Shown here: in pieces, positions 25,300 through 33,763 of the stretch
Position numbering within the stretch: the stretch's first letter is position 1
Layout of the letters: every line of letters starts with the position of its first letter
NCBI RefSeq assembly: GCF_031585635.1
Contig: NZ_CP134196.1
Coordinates: forward strand, 1,488,001 to 1,552,000
Source: Paraburkholderia sp. FT54
GTDB taxonomy: Bacteria > Pseudomonadota > Gammaproteobacteria > Burkholderiales > Burkholderiaceae
DNA length: 64,000 nt
Direction: 5' to 3'
Notes under the pieces: model-generated
Seen by the model: the letters and a program-made list of their open reading frames with translations, nothing else
Database searches by the model: none
Told to the model about the DNA's origin: nothing
Position numbers and translations under genes: made by a program

Positions 25300-26574
25300 T
25301 TACGCCGGCGCCAGAGCCGATGCCGATGCCGGTTGCCGCGCCACACCGAAGCGTTCGCTATGCGCCTTGCCGTTCAGGTAAAAGTCGCCGATCGCGGCCT
25401 CGCGAATGATCGCGGGATTGTGCGAGGCCAGCACGCGGGCATTGCGCCAGTAGCGGTCGAAGCGGCGCGCCTCGCTGGTTGCCGAAGCACCGCTCACTTC
25501 GAACAGCAGCGTCGCCGCCTGCAGTGTCTGCTCGATGGCGATCTGTTGCGCCTGGAAGGTCTGGATGTCGAGGTTGATGTAGGTCTGCTCGCTGGTGCGG
25601 CCTTCCTCGCGCGCTAATGAGACTTCATCGATGGCACGCGCGAGCGACGCGCTGATGCTCTGCGTCGAGTAAGCCAGGCTCGCGAGCCGCCCGATCACGC
25701 GATGCACCAGCGGATTGTCGCGCGGACTCGACTCACCCGGAACGCCGAAGGTGCGTGTTCTGGCTTGGGTGAACGCGACTGCGTCGCGCAACGCCGCGCG
25801 GCTGATCCCCGCGAGGTTCGCGACATGCAGCGCCTGGTAGTAAGCCGTCAGCAGACTGTTGCGACGCGGCTCGGCGGCGTTATAGCGCCGGTAGAGATTG
25901 TCCAGCGAGACCGGCGCGTGAGTGAAGCGCGCCGTGCCGCTGCCCGTGAGCCGCTGCCCGAAACCATCCCAATCGTCGATGCGTTCCACGCCCGGCGTGT
26001 CGGCTTTGACGAGCACGCGCACGTCGCTCTCGCCGTCGCGCGCGGTGACGTCCACCCAGTCCGCGTAGAGCGTGCCGGTGGTGTAGTACTTCTCGCCCTC
26101 CAGATGCCATGCGCCGTCGGTTTGCGTGAGACGCACGCTGTTGTTGGTGACGCCGGTGCGTTCCGACACCGCGCCACCGACGATCTGCCCTTGCGCAACA
26201 CGCGTGAGCCAGCGCTCGCGCAACGATTCGTCGTCTTGTTCCAGCAGCGATTCGATGAAGCCGCCATGCACGCGCAGGATTTGCGGCAGATTCGAGTCCG
26301 CTTCGCCCAGGCGCGTAACCAGCGCGAAGAACTGTGTGAGTGAGATGCCTTCGCCGCCGTACCGTCTGGGCACGCGTAGCCTGGTATAGCCCGCTTCACG
26401 CAACCACTCCACGGGTGCGTAGGCCAGTTCGCGATGTTGCTCGCGTTCGACCGCGCCTTCGGCAATGCGCGCGAAAACCGGCGCGAAGCGGCGGGTCAGC
26501 GGATCGTCGCTGAGGAGTTGCGCGGCGTCGGCGATGCTGTGGCCTGGATTCGTTCGTGATTCAACTGCGGACAT
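25300..26574 (-). CDS. SfnB/DszC-like acyl-CoA-dehydrogenase-fold oxidoreductase
   Basis: A 424-residue flavoprotein with the acyl-CoA dehydrogenase fold: helical N-terminal domain, central beta domain with VGGAVSERTG and GEKYYTTGTLYADW, and a helical C-terminal domain (TSEQTYINLDIQTFQAQQ, LFEVSGASAT). These traits fit the SfnB/SfnC/DszC group, flavin-dependent enzymes of sulphur acquisition and desulphurisation, not beta-oxidation; the catalytic Glu of true acyl-CoA dehydrogenases is not apparent. Members need a flavin reductase partner; the flavin reductase at 33152 is 7 kb away and not clearly linked. No other sulphur gene is adjacent. Confidence 0.82.
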   Translation of the reverse strand: MSAVESRTNPGHSIADAAQLLSDDPLTRRFAPVFARIAEGAVEREQHRELAYAPVEWLREAGYTRLRVPRRYGGEGISLTQFFALVTRLGEADSNLPQILRVHGGFIESLLEQDDESLRERWLTRVAQGQIVGGAVSERTGVTNNSVRLTQTDGAWHLEGEKYYTTGTLYADWVDVTARDGESDVRVLVKADTPGVERIDDWDGFGQRLTGSGTARFTHAPVSLDNLYRRYNAAEPRRNSLLTAYYQALHVANLAGISRAALRDAVAFTQARTRTFGVPGESSPRDNPLVHRVIGRLASLAYSTQSISASLARAIDEVSLAREEGRTSEQTYINLDIQTFQAQQIAIEQTLQAATLLFEVSGASATSEARRFDRYWRNARVLASHNPAIIREAAIGDFYLNGKAHSERFGVARQPASASALAPA

Positions 26575-26715
26575 GGGTTCTCCGAAACGGGGTGCGCGTG
26601 AGGCGCAATCAGAGAACGGTAAGGGACGCGGCGGGGCGCTAGCAACGAAGTATTTGGCCGATTCTTAGCAGCAGGCGTGAAATGGTTCTGGTGCGCGCCA
26701 CACCGAGCGCCGGGC

Positions 26716-27621
26716 CTATTTCAACGCCGCCACTGCACGCCTGCGCGCCAGCACTCGCACCGCGAGCAGACACACGCCCATCACGGTTAGCGACAACACC
26801 GTCGTCATGGTGCCCAGCGCGTAGATCACCGGCGTGGTCACCGACGTCGTGAGACCCTGAAGCTCGAGCGGCAAGGTGTTCTGATCGCCGATCGCCTGCG
26901 AGGTGCGGGCAATCTCGTCCCAGGAGAGCGTGAAGCCGAACATGGCGACCCCCACCACTGAAGGACCGATGATCGGCAGCACCACGTGCCGGAAACTCTG
27001 CCACGGGCTCGCACCCAGATCGCGCGACGCTTCTTCATAAGCGGGATTGAAGCGGTTGAACACCGCGAACATCACCAGCAAACCGAACGGCAGCGTCCAG
27101 GTCAAATGCGCGCCGAGCGCGGAAGTAAACAAGCCCATCGAAGTGGTATAGCTGTCGGCGAAAGACTGATAGCCCCACGCGGACGCCAGGTACTTCACGC
27201 CGTTATCCAGCAGACGGAACGTCAAGCCGATGCCGAGCGAAACGATAATGGACGGCATGATCAGACTGGCCACGGAGACGTAAAACACCGCCGTGTCGCC
27301 GCGAAACTTTCTGCGAAACGCGAGGCCCGCCGCGACCGAGAACAACACCGTCAGCACCGTGACCGCCAACGCGAGCCGCACGGACCGGCCGAATGCAGCC
27401 CAGATATCGACGTCGCCCACACCGTCGCGCAACACGGCGAACCAGTGCAGCGACACACCGCGCATCGGAAACGTAAGGCCGCCCTCGGGCCCCTGAAACG
27501 ACAGAATGAAGATGGTGATCACGGGTCCGTAGAGAAACAGCACGAACAGGCCGAACAGCAGCGCCAGCCAATAGAAACTCGCTGGACGGCGTTCCCGGTG
27601 TTTGAGGCGAATGGCTCGCAT
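26716..27621 (-). CDS. ABC transporter permease, PotC-like
   Basis: A 301-residue permease with about six to seven transmembrane helices and the EAA loop as EEASRDLGASPWQSFRHVVLPIIGP (~205-229), which docks on the ATPase. N-terminus KHRERRPASFYWLALLFGL, then a TIFILSFQG segment typical of polyamine-type permeases. It is the last gene of the four-gene importer, starting two bases after the stop of the PotB-like gene. Confidence 0.9.
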   Translation of the reverse strand: MRAIRLKHRERRPASFYWLALLFGLFVLFLYGPVITIFILSFQGPEGGLTFPMRGVSLHWFAVLRDGVGDVDIWAAFGRSVRLALAVTVLTVLFSVAAGLAFRRKFRGDTAVFYVSVASLIMPSIIVSLGIGLTFRLLDNGVKYLASAWGYQSFADSYTTSMGLFTSALGAHLTWTLPFGLLVMFAVFNRFNPAYEEASRDLGASPWQSFRHVVLPIIGPSVVGVAMFGFTLSWDEIARTSQAIGDQNTLPLELQGLTTSVTTPVIYALGTMTTVLSLTVMGVCLLAVRVLARRRAVAALK

Positions 27622-27623
27622 CT

Positions 27624-28538
27624 TCACAGCTCCTTGCGGATGTCGACGACCCGCGTCAAACCCCACACGATCATCAGCACCACGGCGAGCAGAATGATCG
27701 CGTTGGCCGCGGCGGCGGGAAATTGCAGGTAGCCGGTTTGCACCTGAATGATCTTGCCCACCGACGCGATCTGCTGGCCACCCATCACGCCGACCGTCAG
27801 GAAATCGCCCATCACGATCGTGATGACGAAGATCGAGCCGATCACGATGCCGGTTTTCGACAACGGCAGGACCACGTCGCGCACCACTTGCCAGCCGCTC
27901 GCGCCGGCATCGCGCGCGGCTTCGAGGAGCGAGCGGTCGATCCGCATCATTGCGTTGAAGATGGGCACGATCATGAAGAACGTATAGAGATGGACGAAGG
28001 CGAGCACCACAGAAAAGTTCGAATACAGCAGCCATTCCAGCGGCTGGTCGATCAGATGCGCGCCGAGCAGAGCCTGATTCACGAGACCATTGCGGCCGAG
28101 CAGCGGCATCCACGAAATCATGCGGATCACGTTCGAAGTCCAGAACGGAATCGTGCAGACGAGGAACAGCACCGTCTGCATGCTCGTGGTGCGCACATGG
28201 AACGCGAGGAAGTAGGCGATTGAAAAGCCCAGCAGCAAGGTCACTGCCCACACGATCGCGCAGAACCTGAGCGTCGACCAGTACGTCTTGAAGGTGACGC
28301 AAACGTCCGTCAGCGACGAACAGCCGTTGAAAATCGCCGCGTAGTTCTTCAGCGTGAACGCGGGAATGATCTGGTATTCGTTGAAGTCCCAGAAACTGAC
28401 GATCAGCGTGATGACCAGCGGCACGATGAAAAACAGCAGGAACGTCAGCGAGAGCGGCGTCGCCTGCAGCCACGCCGGCGCGCGGCGGTGTTTGACGGGC
28501 TCGTCCTGCGCGTGCGAGGGAAGGTCGATCGTTGCCAT
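27624..28538 (-). CDS. ABC transporter permease, PotB-like
   Basis: A 304-residue permease whose first helix (LSLTFLLFFIVPLVITLIVSF) follows a polar N-terminal tail. The EAA loop is LEAARDAGASGWQVVRDVVLPLSKTG. It resembles PotB/PotH in spermidine/putrescine importers and pairs with the downstream PotC-like permease. It is separated from the binding-protein gene by 108 bases. Confidence 0.9.
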   Translation of the reverse strand: MATIDLPSHAQDEPVKHRRAPAWLQATPLSLTFLLFFIVPLVITLIVSFWDFNEYQIIPAFTLKNYAAIFNGCSSLTDVCVTFKTYWSTLRFCAIVWAVTLLLGFSIAYFLAFHVRTTSMQTVLFLVCTIPFWTSNVIRMISWMPLLGRNGLVNQALLGAHLIDQPLEWLLYSNFSVVLAFVHLYTFFMIVPIFNAMMRIDRSLLEAARDAGASGWQVVRDVVLPLSKTGIVIGSIFVITIVMGDFLTVGVMGGQQIASVGKIIQVQTGYLQFPAAAANAIILLAVVLMIVWGLTRVVDIRKEL

Positions 28539-28646
28539 GGGCGTATTTCTAAGGAAGGACTATGCGTTCATTCGGACGGGCGGTCACAGCCGGCGTGTCG
28601 CGTGCCGGCTGCCATATCGAACCTCGGCGCGAATCACACCGCGAAA

Positions 28647-29942
28647 TCACGCCGCGATGAACTCGTTCCACTTCTGGACCATGTAGATGTTCTCGTCCAT
28701 CACCGCGTTCCAGCAGGCAATCGCGCCCATGCGCTGGTTGTACGAGCCGCCGTCACGCACGGTGCCGGCTTTTTCGAGCAACTGGCCGTCCGGCGCCTTG
28801 ATGTCCTGCGCAGCCGCTTTGCCTTCGATCCAGTAGTCCCACTCGTACGGTTGCATGTGCGTTTTCGCGGTCTCCAGCACGCCAGAGTAGTAGCCCTGAC
28901 GCATCAGATAGGCACCCGCCCAGCCGTCCTGGAACCAGTTGACGAATTCGTACGCGGCGTCGAGTTTCTTGCCTTGCAGCGAGCGCGGGAAACCGAAACC
29001 CGAGGCCCACGAACGATAACCTTCCTTGAGCGGCTGGAACTTGCAGGCGACACCCATGGTGCGGACTTTCGTCACGGCGGGCGACCACATCGACTGGATC
29101 ACCACTTCGCCCGACGCCATCAGGTTCACGCTCTCGTTGAAGTCCTTCCAGAAGGCGCGGAACTGGCCGGCGCGCTTCGCCTCGATCAGGATCTTGATGG
29201 TCTGGTCGATCTCGGCCTTGGTCATGTTGCCTTTGTCGCCGTATTTCACGTGGCCCATTGCCTCGATCGCCATGGCCGAGTCCATGATGCCGATCGCGGG
29301 AATGTTCAACAGCGCGGCCTTGCCCTTGAACTGCGGATTGAGCAGTTCCGCCCAACTGTCCACGGGCCGCTTGATCAGGTCGGGACGAATGCCGAGCGTG
29401 TCCGCGTTATATGTGGTGGGAATCAGCGTCATCCACTCGGTGGGCGTCGCGGAGAACTCCGTGGAGCGCGGGCCGGTGAGGAACATCACTTTCTTCGGCG
29501 CGGTGCCTTGATCGCCGATCTTCTTGCCGTTCACTTCGCCGCGCGTGAGCACCGGCGTAATCTTGTCGGCGAGCTTGATGCGCTTCGCGTCCATGCCGGC
29601 CAGCGTGCCGGCCGGAATCAGCTTCTTGAGCGCGAAGTATTCGGTATCGACGATGTCGAACGAGTTGGGCTGGGTGATGATGCGCTTGGCGACGTCGTCG
29701 GTGGTCACCGGCACGTATTGAATCTCGATGCCGGTGTCCTCCTTGAATTTCTTCGCGATGTCGGCGCTTTGATTGACCGCCGTGCCGAGGTAGCGCAACG
29801 TGATTTTTTCCTGCGCGTGCACGTACGGAAAACCGGCAATGCCGGCCGCCGCCACCGCGCCCTTGATGAACGTGCGGCGCGACAGGCCTTTTTCTTTCAC
29901 ATCCGTTGCGGCCGTTGCCGGGCTTTCGTTCGCTTCGCTCAT
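28647..29942 (-). CDS. ABC transporter substrate-binding protein, polyamine-type, Tat-exported
   Basis: A 431-residue periplasmic binding protein of the PotD/PotF (family 1) type. The N-terminus carries a twin-arginine signal SRRTFIK at 21-27, then AAAGIAGFPYVHAQ. The mature part begins KITLRYLGTAVNQSADIAKKF and has the hinge and ligand-lobe pattern EKGI-like DVAKRIITQPNSFDIVDTEYF. Tat export implies folding before export. PotD-type acidic polyamine-binding residues cannot be confirmed by eye, so the ligand may be another small amine, amide or amino-acid derivative. Confidence 0.88.
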   Translation of the reverse strand: MSEANESPATAATDVKEKGLSRRTFIKGAVAAAGIAGFPYVHAQEKITLRYLGTAVNQSADIAKKFKEDTGIEIQYVPVTTDDVAKRIITQPNSFDIVDTEYFALKKLIPAGTLAGMDAKRIKLADKITPVLTRGEVNGKKIGDQGTAPKKVMFLTGPRSTEFSATPTEWMTLIPTTYNADTLGIRPDLIKRPVDSWAELLNPQFKGKAALLNIPAIGIMDSAMAIEAMGHVKYGDKGNMTKAEIDQTIKILIEAKRAGQFRAFWKDFNESVNLMASGEVVIQSMWSPAVTKVRTMGVACKFQPLKEGYRSWASGFGFPRSLQGKKLDAAYEFVNWFQDGWAGAYLMRQGYYSGVLETAKTHMQPYEWDYWIEGKAAAQDIKAPDGQLLEKAGTVRDGGSYNQRMGAIACWNAVMDENIYMVQKWNEFIAA

Positions 29943-30040
29943 TGCTTTCTCCTCGGTTGACGTTCGATTGACGTTCGGTTTACTTTCGGTTCGCGCCTGT
30001 TTGATGCATGCGGCACGGCTGCGTCATGCAGCTTCAATAC

Positions 30041-31099
30041 TCACGCTGCGAGCGGATGCGCGTCCCGCTCCTCCCACCAGACCACCACGCGCGCTTCGGG
30101 ACCGAGCCGCGCCGGGTCGTAATCGCCGTCGCTCACGAGCGAGATCAATTCGGGCGAACCGTCGAGCGGGTCGAGCGTCACGCGCAGATGCGTGCCCTGG
30201 TATTCGGCTTCACGTACGGCGCAAGGCACGCCGCCGATGCGCGTCATGCCGTTGTCGCCGCTCGCGTTCTGCACCGGCGTAATGCCATGCGGCACGACGC
30301 GCAGATGGTCGGCTCGCACGGTAAACAAGCGGCCATTGGTATTGAAGACGTTGTGACCACCGAGAAAGCGCGCGACGAATTCCGTGCGAGGACGGTTGAA
30401 CACTTCATGCGGCGTGCCGCTCTGCTCGATGCGGCCGTGGCTCATCACCACGACGAGATCGGCGAGCGCCATCGCTTCTTCCTGCGAATGCGTGACATGC
30501 ACGAAGGTGATGCCGAGTTCTTTCTGCCAGCGTTTGAGTTCGGCGCGCATCTGCACGCGCAGGAACGGGTCGAGCGCGGAGAGCGGTTCGTCGAGCAACA
30601 GGCAGCCCGGTTGATTGAGCAACGCGCGGGCCAGTGCGACACGTTGCTGCTGGCCGCCGGATAGCTGGGCCGGTTTGCGTTCGGCATACGCCGACATGGC
30701 GACCAGTTCGAGCAGCTCGGCGGCGCGCTTGTGCCGTACGTCCTTGGCGATGCCGCGCATCTTCAGGCTGAACGCGACGTTATCGAGCGCGCTCAGATGC
30801 GGGAACAGCGCGTAGTTCTGGAACACCATGGCCGTGCCGCGAGCAGCGGGCTCGGCGCGTGTGACGTTGCGCCCAGCGATCAGAATGTCACCTTCGGTGA
30901 CCGATTCATGCCCGGCGATCATCCGCAAGGTCGAGGTCTTGCCGCATCCCGATGGTCCGAGCAGGCAGCAGTACTGGCCGCCGGCGATGCGCAGATCGAT
31001 CGCGTCGACGGCAAGCGAGTCGCCATATTGCTTCGACACGTGCACCAGCTCGATGTCGGCGGCTTTGGTTTCGAGCACCGTTGAAACAGGCTGAATCAT
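30041..31099 (-). CDS. ABC transporter ATP-binding protein, PotA-like
   Basis: A 352-residue ATPase: Walker A GPSGCGKT at 48-55, Q-loop MVFQNYALFPH, signature LSGGQQQRVALARAL, Walker B LLLDEPLSALD and the switch His in HVTHSQEEAM. A C-terminal TOBE-type domain (NTNGRLFTVRADHLRVV onward) matches polyamine and opine importers. It is the first gene of the minus-strand importer. The start at 31099 (MIQPVSTVLE) is the natural family start; the long upstream frame to 31390 runs through the promoter region. Divergent from the CE4 hydrolase gene. Confidence 0.9.
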   Translation of the reverse strand: MIQPVSTVLETKAADIELVHVSKQYGDSLAVDAIDLRIAGGQYCCLLGPSGCGKTSTLRMIAGHESVTEGDILIAGRNVTRAEPAARGTAMVFQNYALFPHLSALDNVAFSLKMRGIAKDVRHKRAAELLELVAMSAYAERKPAQLSGGQQQRVALARALLNQPGCLLLDEPLSALDPFLRVQMRAELKRWQKELGITFVHVTHSQEEAMALADLVVVMSHGRIEQSGTPHEVFNRPRTEFVARFLGGHNVFNTNGRLFTVRADHLRVVPHGITPVQNASGDNGMTRIGGVPCAVREAEYQGTHLRVTLDPLDGSPELISLVSDGDYDPARLGPEARVVVWWEERDAHPLAA

Positions 31100-31445
31100 C
31101 AGGAGGTGTCCTCGTAATCGGCGAAGAAGTGACGAAGATGCGAACAACGAAGCACAAGAGCAAAGCCCGCGAAACGGACGCGGCGCCAGAACGAGCCCAA
31201 GCAAATGCAAGACATGTGCCATCCATTGCATCGTGTGGTGCGTGATTGCCGACACACCGGTGTGCTTAACGTCTACAACCTGGCTCACATATTGCAAACG
31301 ATCCGCAGCGTCGATCGTTAGCGATTCCAACGATTCTTTTTGCGCGATCACGGTGCGTGCCGGGTCCGTCGCGGGGCATGAACTGGCCATTCCGGTTCAT
31401 CCGCTGATGCGCTCCAGCGCTTTTTCTCACCCACGGCTTCTTCAA
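31100..31445. other. Divergent promoter region, PotA-like ATPase / CE4 hydrolase
   Basis: No gene seen. This 346-base stretch must carry both promoters of the divergent importer and hydrolase-regulator units. Its clearest element is a 12-base perfect palindrome at 31253-31264. Confidence 0.6.
31253..31264. promoter_or_regulatory. Perfect palindrome CACACCGGTGTG, possible GntR operator
   Basis: A 12-base perfect palindrome in the middle of the divergent intergenic region. GntR-family regulators bind short palindromes between divergent target operons, and the GntR gene at 32408 lies in the plus-strand unit. The match to a known GntR consensus is not evident. Confidence 0.35.
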
Positions 31446-32411
31446 ATGAACGACACACGGAACATGCCCGTTACAGAGAACCGCGCGCGTCAATTGCTCG
31501 CCACGCATGGCCGCTTTCCCTATCGCCCGATCACCGACAGCGACGCGTTCCGCTGGCCTGGCGACAGCGGGCTCGCGGTTTATCTGGGCTTCAACATCGA
31601 ACACTTTGCCTTCGGCGAAGGGCTCGGCGCCGCGCTCGGTCCGATCTCGCCGCAGCCGGATGTGCTGAACCATAGCTGGCGCGAGTACGGCAATCGCGTC
31701 GGGGCGTGGCGCTGCATCGAACTGTTCGATCAACTGGAATTGCCGGTGGGCACGCTCATCAACACCGCGCTCTATGATCATTGCCCGGAGTTGATCGCAG
31801 CCTGCGTGGCGCGCGGTGACGAACTAATCGGCCACGGCCATACGAACGCGCACCGGCAGAGCGATCTCGACGAAACCAGCGAGCGTGAGTTGCTTCTCCA
31901 TTGCCGCGAACGGATCGCCGAAGTGTCCGGCACAGCACCGCGCGGCTGGCTTTCACCATGGATTTCGGAGTCCCATCTGACGCCCGATCTGCTCGCGGAG
32001 ACCGGTTATCGCTATACGCTGAACTGGTGTCACGACGACCGTCCGGTGCGGATGGCCACGCGCGGCGCGCCGCTCTGGTCGATTCCGTATCCGCAGGAGC
32101 TCAACGATTTACCCATGATGGTGGGCCGCCATATGGATGGCCGCGACTTCGCCGACATGGTCATCGACCAGTTCGACGAGATGCTCGAACAGGCCAATCG
32201 CGGCGCGCAGCCGCAGGCGCTCGTGATGGGCATCGCACTGCATCCGTACCTGGTCGGGCAGCCCTATCGTTTGCGGCATCTGCGCCGCGCGCTTGAACAT
32301 ATCGCCGCGGCACGCGCCCGCGGCGACGTGTGGATCACCACGCCGGGCGCCGTCGCGAATCATATGGACGTGCTGGAGCGGGATGGTATCGTGCGCCCGG
32401 CCATCGCATGA
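31446..32411 (+). CDS. CE4-fold polysaccharide deacetylase family hydrolase (allantoinase PuuE-like)
   Basis: A 321-residue protein with the NodB/CE4 barrel. It has GDSGLAVYLGFNIEHFAFGEG at the start of the domain, VGTLINTALYDHCPELIAACVARG, the metal-site motif GHGHTNAHRQSDLDE, APRGWLSPWISES and a late HPYLVGQPYRLRHLRRAL. No signal peptide, so it is cytoplasmic, unlike chitin or peptidoglycan deacetylases. Cytoplasmic CE4 proteins of this kind are close to PuuE allantoinase and related amidohydrolases acting on small ureides or amides. The GntR stop-start overlap (ATGA) downstream and the divergent amine importer suggest catabolism of the imported compound. Confidence 0.82.
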   Translation: MNDTRNMPVTENRARQLLATHGRFPYRPITDSDAFRWPGDSGLAVYLGFNIEHFAFGEGLGAALGPISPQPDVLNHSWREYGNRVGAWRCIELFDQLELPVGTLINTALYDHCPELIAACVARGDELIGHGHTNAHRQSDLDETSERELLLHCRERIAEVSGTAPRGWLSPWISESHLTPDLLAETGYRYTLNWCHDDRPVRMATRGAPLWSIPYPQELNDLPMMVGRHMDGRDFADMVIDQFDEMLEQANRGAQPQALVMGIALHPYLVGQPYRLRHLRRALEHIAAARARGDVWITTPGAVANHMDVLERDGIVRPAIA

Positions 32412-33142
32412 ACGCGAAAGCCGGTGCGGCCACCGTGAAAAAAGCGCCGAAAGACGACGCCGACCTCGATGGGCGCATCTATCAGTCTATTTTCGACGGC
32501 GTGCTGAATCATCGTCTGACGCCCGGCACGAAATTGCCCGAGCCCGAGTTATGCCAACTGTTCGGCGTGGGCCGCGCGGTGGTGCGGCGCGTACTGGAAA
32601 AGCTCGCGTATGACGGCATCGTCGTGTTGCGGCCGAACAAGGGCGCGGTGATCGCCGAACCTACGCCAGAGGAAACGCGCGAGATCTTCGAAGCGCGGCG
32701 CTCCGTCGAACGGATGCTGGTCGAGCTGGCCGTACAGCGCGCGAACGCCAAAGACATCAAGGCGTTGCGTCAACAGCTCGCGAGCGAACATGAAGCGATG
32801 CATCGCTTCGACCAGCCTTCGTGGGCGACGCTCGCCAGTGGTTTTCACATGCGTGTCGCCGCGCTGGCGGGCAACTCGATTCTGCAAAACTATCTAAAGG
32901 AACTGGTCTCGCGTTGCTCGCTGATCGTCGGCGTGTACGAACCGCCGGGGCATGCGCCATGCGAACATGCAGAGCACGCGGCGATCGTCGATTGCATCGA
33001 GGCGCGCGACGCGGCCGGCGCGATGGCACATATGGAAGCGCATCTGCGCGACCTCGAAGAGCGGATTGAAACCTCGCGGATGCGCGGCGAAAAGAGCCTC
33101 GGCCAGCTGCTCGGCATCACCGCATCAGTCACTCCCAACTAG
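32408..33142 (+). CDS. GntR-family (FCD-type) transcriptional regulator
   Basis: A 244-residue regulator: winged helix-turn-helix at ~20-85 (LTPGTKLPEPELCQLFGVGRAVVRRVLEKL, then VVLRPNKGAVIAEP) and an all-helical FCD ligand domain at ~95-230 with metal-ligand candidates (His in GFHMRVAALAGN; HAEHAAIVDCIEARD). FCD regulators sense small organic acids. The ATG 32408 overlaps the hydrolase stop by four bases. Likely controls the importer and the hydrolase-reductase unit. Confidence 0.9.
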   Translation: MNAKAGAATVKKAPKDDADLDGRIYQSIFDGVLNHRLTPGTKLPEPELCQLFGVGRAVVRRVLEKLAYDGIVVLRPNKGAVIAEPTPEETREIFEARRSVERMLVELAVQRANAKDIKALRQQLASEHEAMHRFDQPSWATLASGFHMRVAALAGNSILQNYLKELVSRCSLIVGVYEPPGHAPCEHAEHAAIVDCIEARDAAGAMAHMEAHLRDLEERIETSRMRGEKSLGQLLGITASVTPN

Positions 33143-33151
33143 GCGGCCGAC

Positions 33152-33742
33152 ATGGAAATCGATTTCGAAGCGATCACCGAATACCAGCGCTACAAGCTGA
33201 TGGCGAGCCTGATCGTGCCGCGTCCAATCGCGCTCGTCACCACGCTCGGCGCCGACGGCACGATCAACGCGGCGCCGTTTTCCATGTTCAACATGCTCGG
33301 CGAGGAGCCGCCGATCGTCATGATCAGCATCAACCGCGTGGCCGACGGCACGCTCAAGGACACGGCGGTGAATATCGCGCGCACGGGCGAGTTCGTGGTG
33401 CATCTCGCGGACGAAGCCATCGCCGCGAAAATGCATCGCTGTGGGGAAAGGCTGCCGCCCAACGTGAGCGAGCTCACCGAGGTCGGCTTGACGCCGCTGC
33501 CGAGTTCGCACGTTGCGCCGCCGCGCATCGCAGAAGCGCCGGTCGCGTTCGAGTGCACCACGTGGGAGACGTTGGAGACGACGAGCCGGCAGATTTTCAT
33601 TGGACGCGTGCATCGGTTGCACGCGCGGGACGAGTTGATCGACATGGAAACGTGGCGCGTTCGCCTGCAACATTATTTCCCGGTGGGCCGCTTCGGCGCG
33701 AGCGACTATGTGACGACGCGCGACCGGTTCACGCTTGGATGA
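33152..33742 (+). CDS. Flavin reductase family (flavoredoxin-like) protein
   Basis: A 196-residue split-barrel FMN protein: YKLMASLIVPRPIALVTTLGADGTINAAPFSMFNML is the typical FMN-binding start (~10-45), followed by PPIVMISINRVADG, TGEFVVHLADE and a C-terminal HARDELIDMETWRVRLQ. Such proteins bind FMN and supply reduced flavin or act as reductases. It begins nine bases after the GntR stop, so it belongs to the hydrolase-GntR transcript. The physiological partner is not identifiable. Confidence 0.87.
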   Translation: MEIDFEAITEYQRYKLMASLIVPRPIALVTTLGADGTINAAPFSMFNMLGEEPPIVMISINRVADGTLKDTAVNIARTGEFVVHLADEAIAAKMHRCGERLPPNVSELTEVGLTPLPSSHVAPPRIAEAPVAFECTTWETLETTSRQIFIGRVHRLHARDELIDMETWRVRLQHYFPVGRFGASDYVTTRDRFTLG

Positions 33743-33763
33743 ACCGCGGACGCCCTCGTCACA

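Noticed and set aside
25300..33742. SfnB-like oxidoreductase and flavin reductase considered as one two-component monooxygenase
   Set aside because: They are separated by the importer and lie in different transcription units on opposite strands, so pairing is not supported by context.
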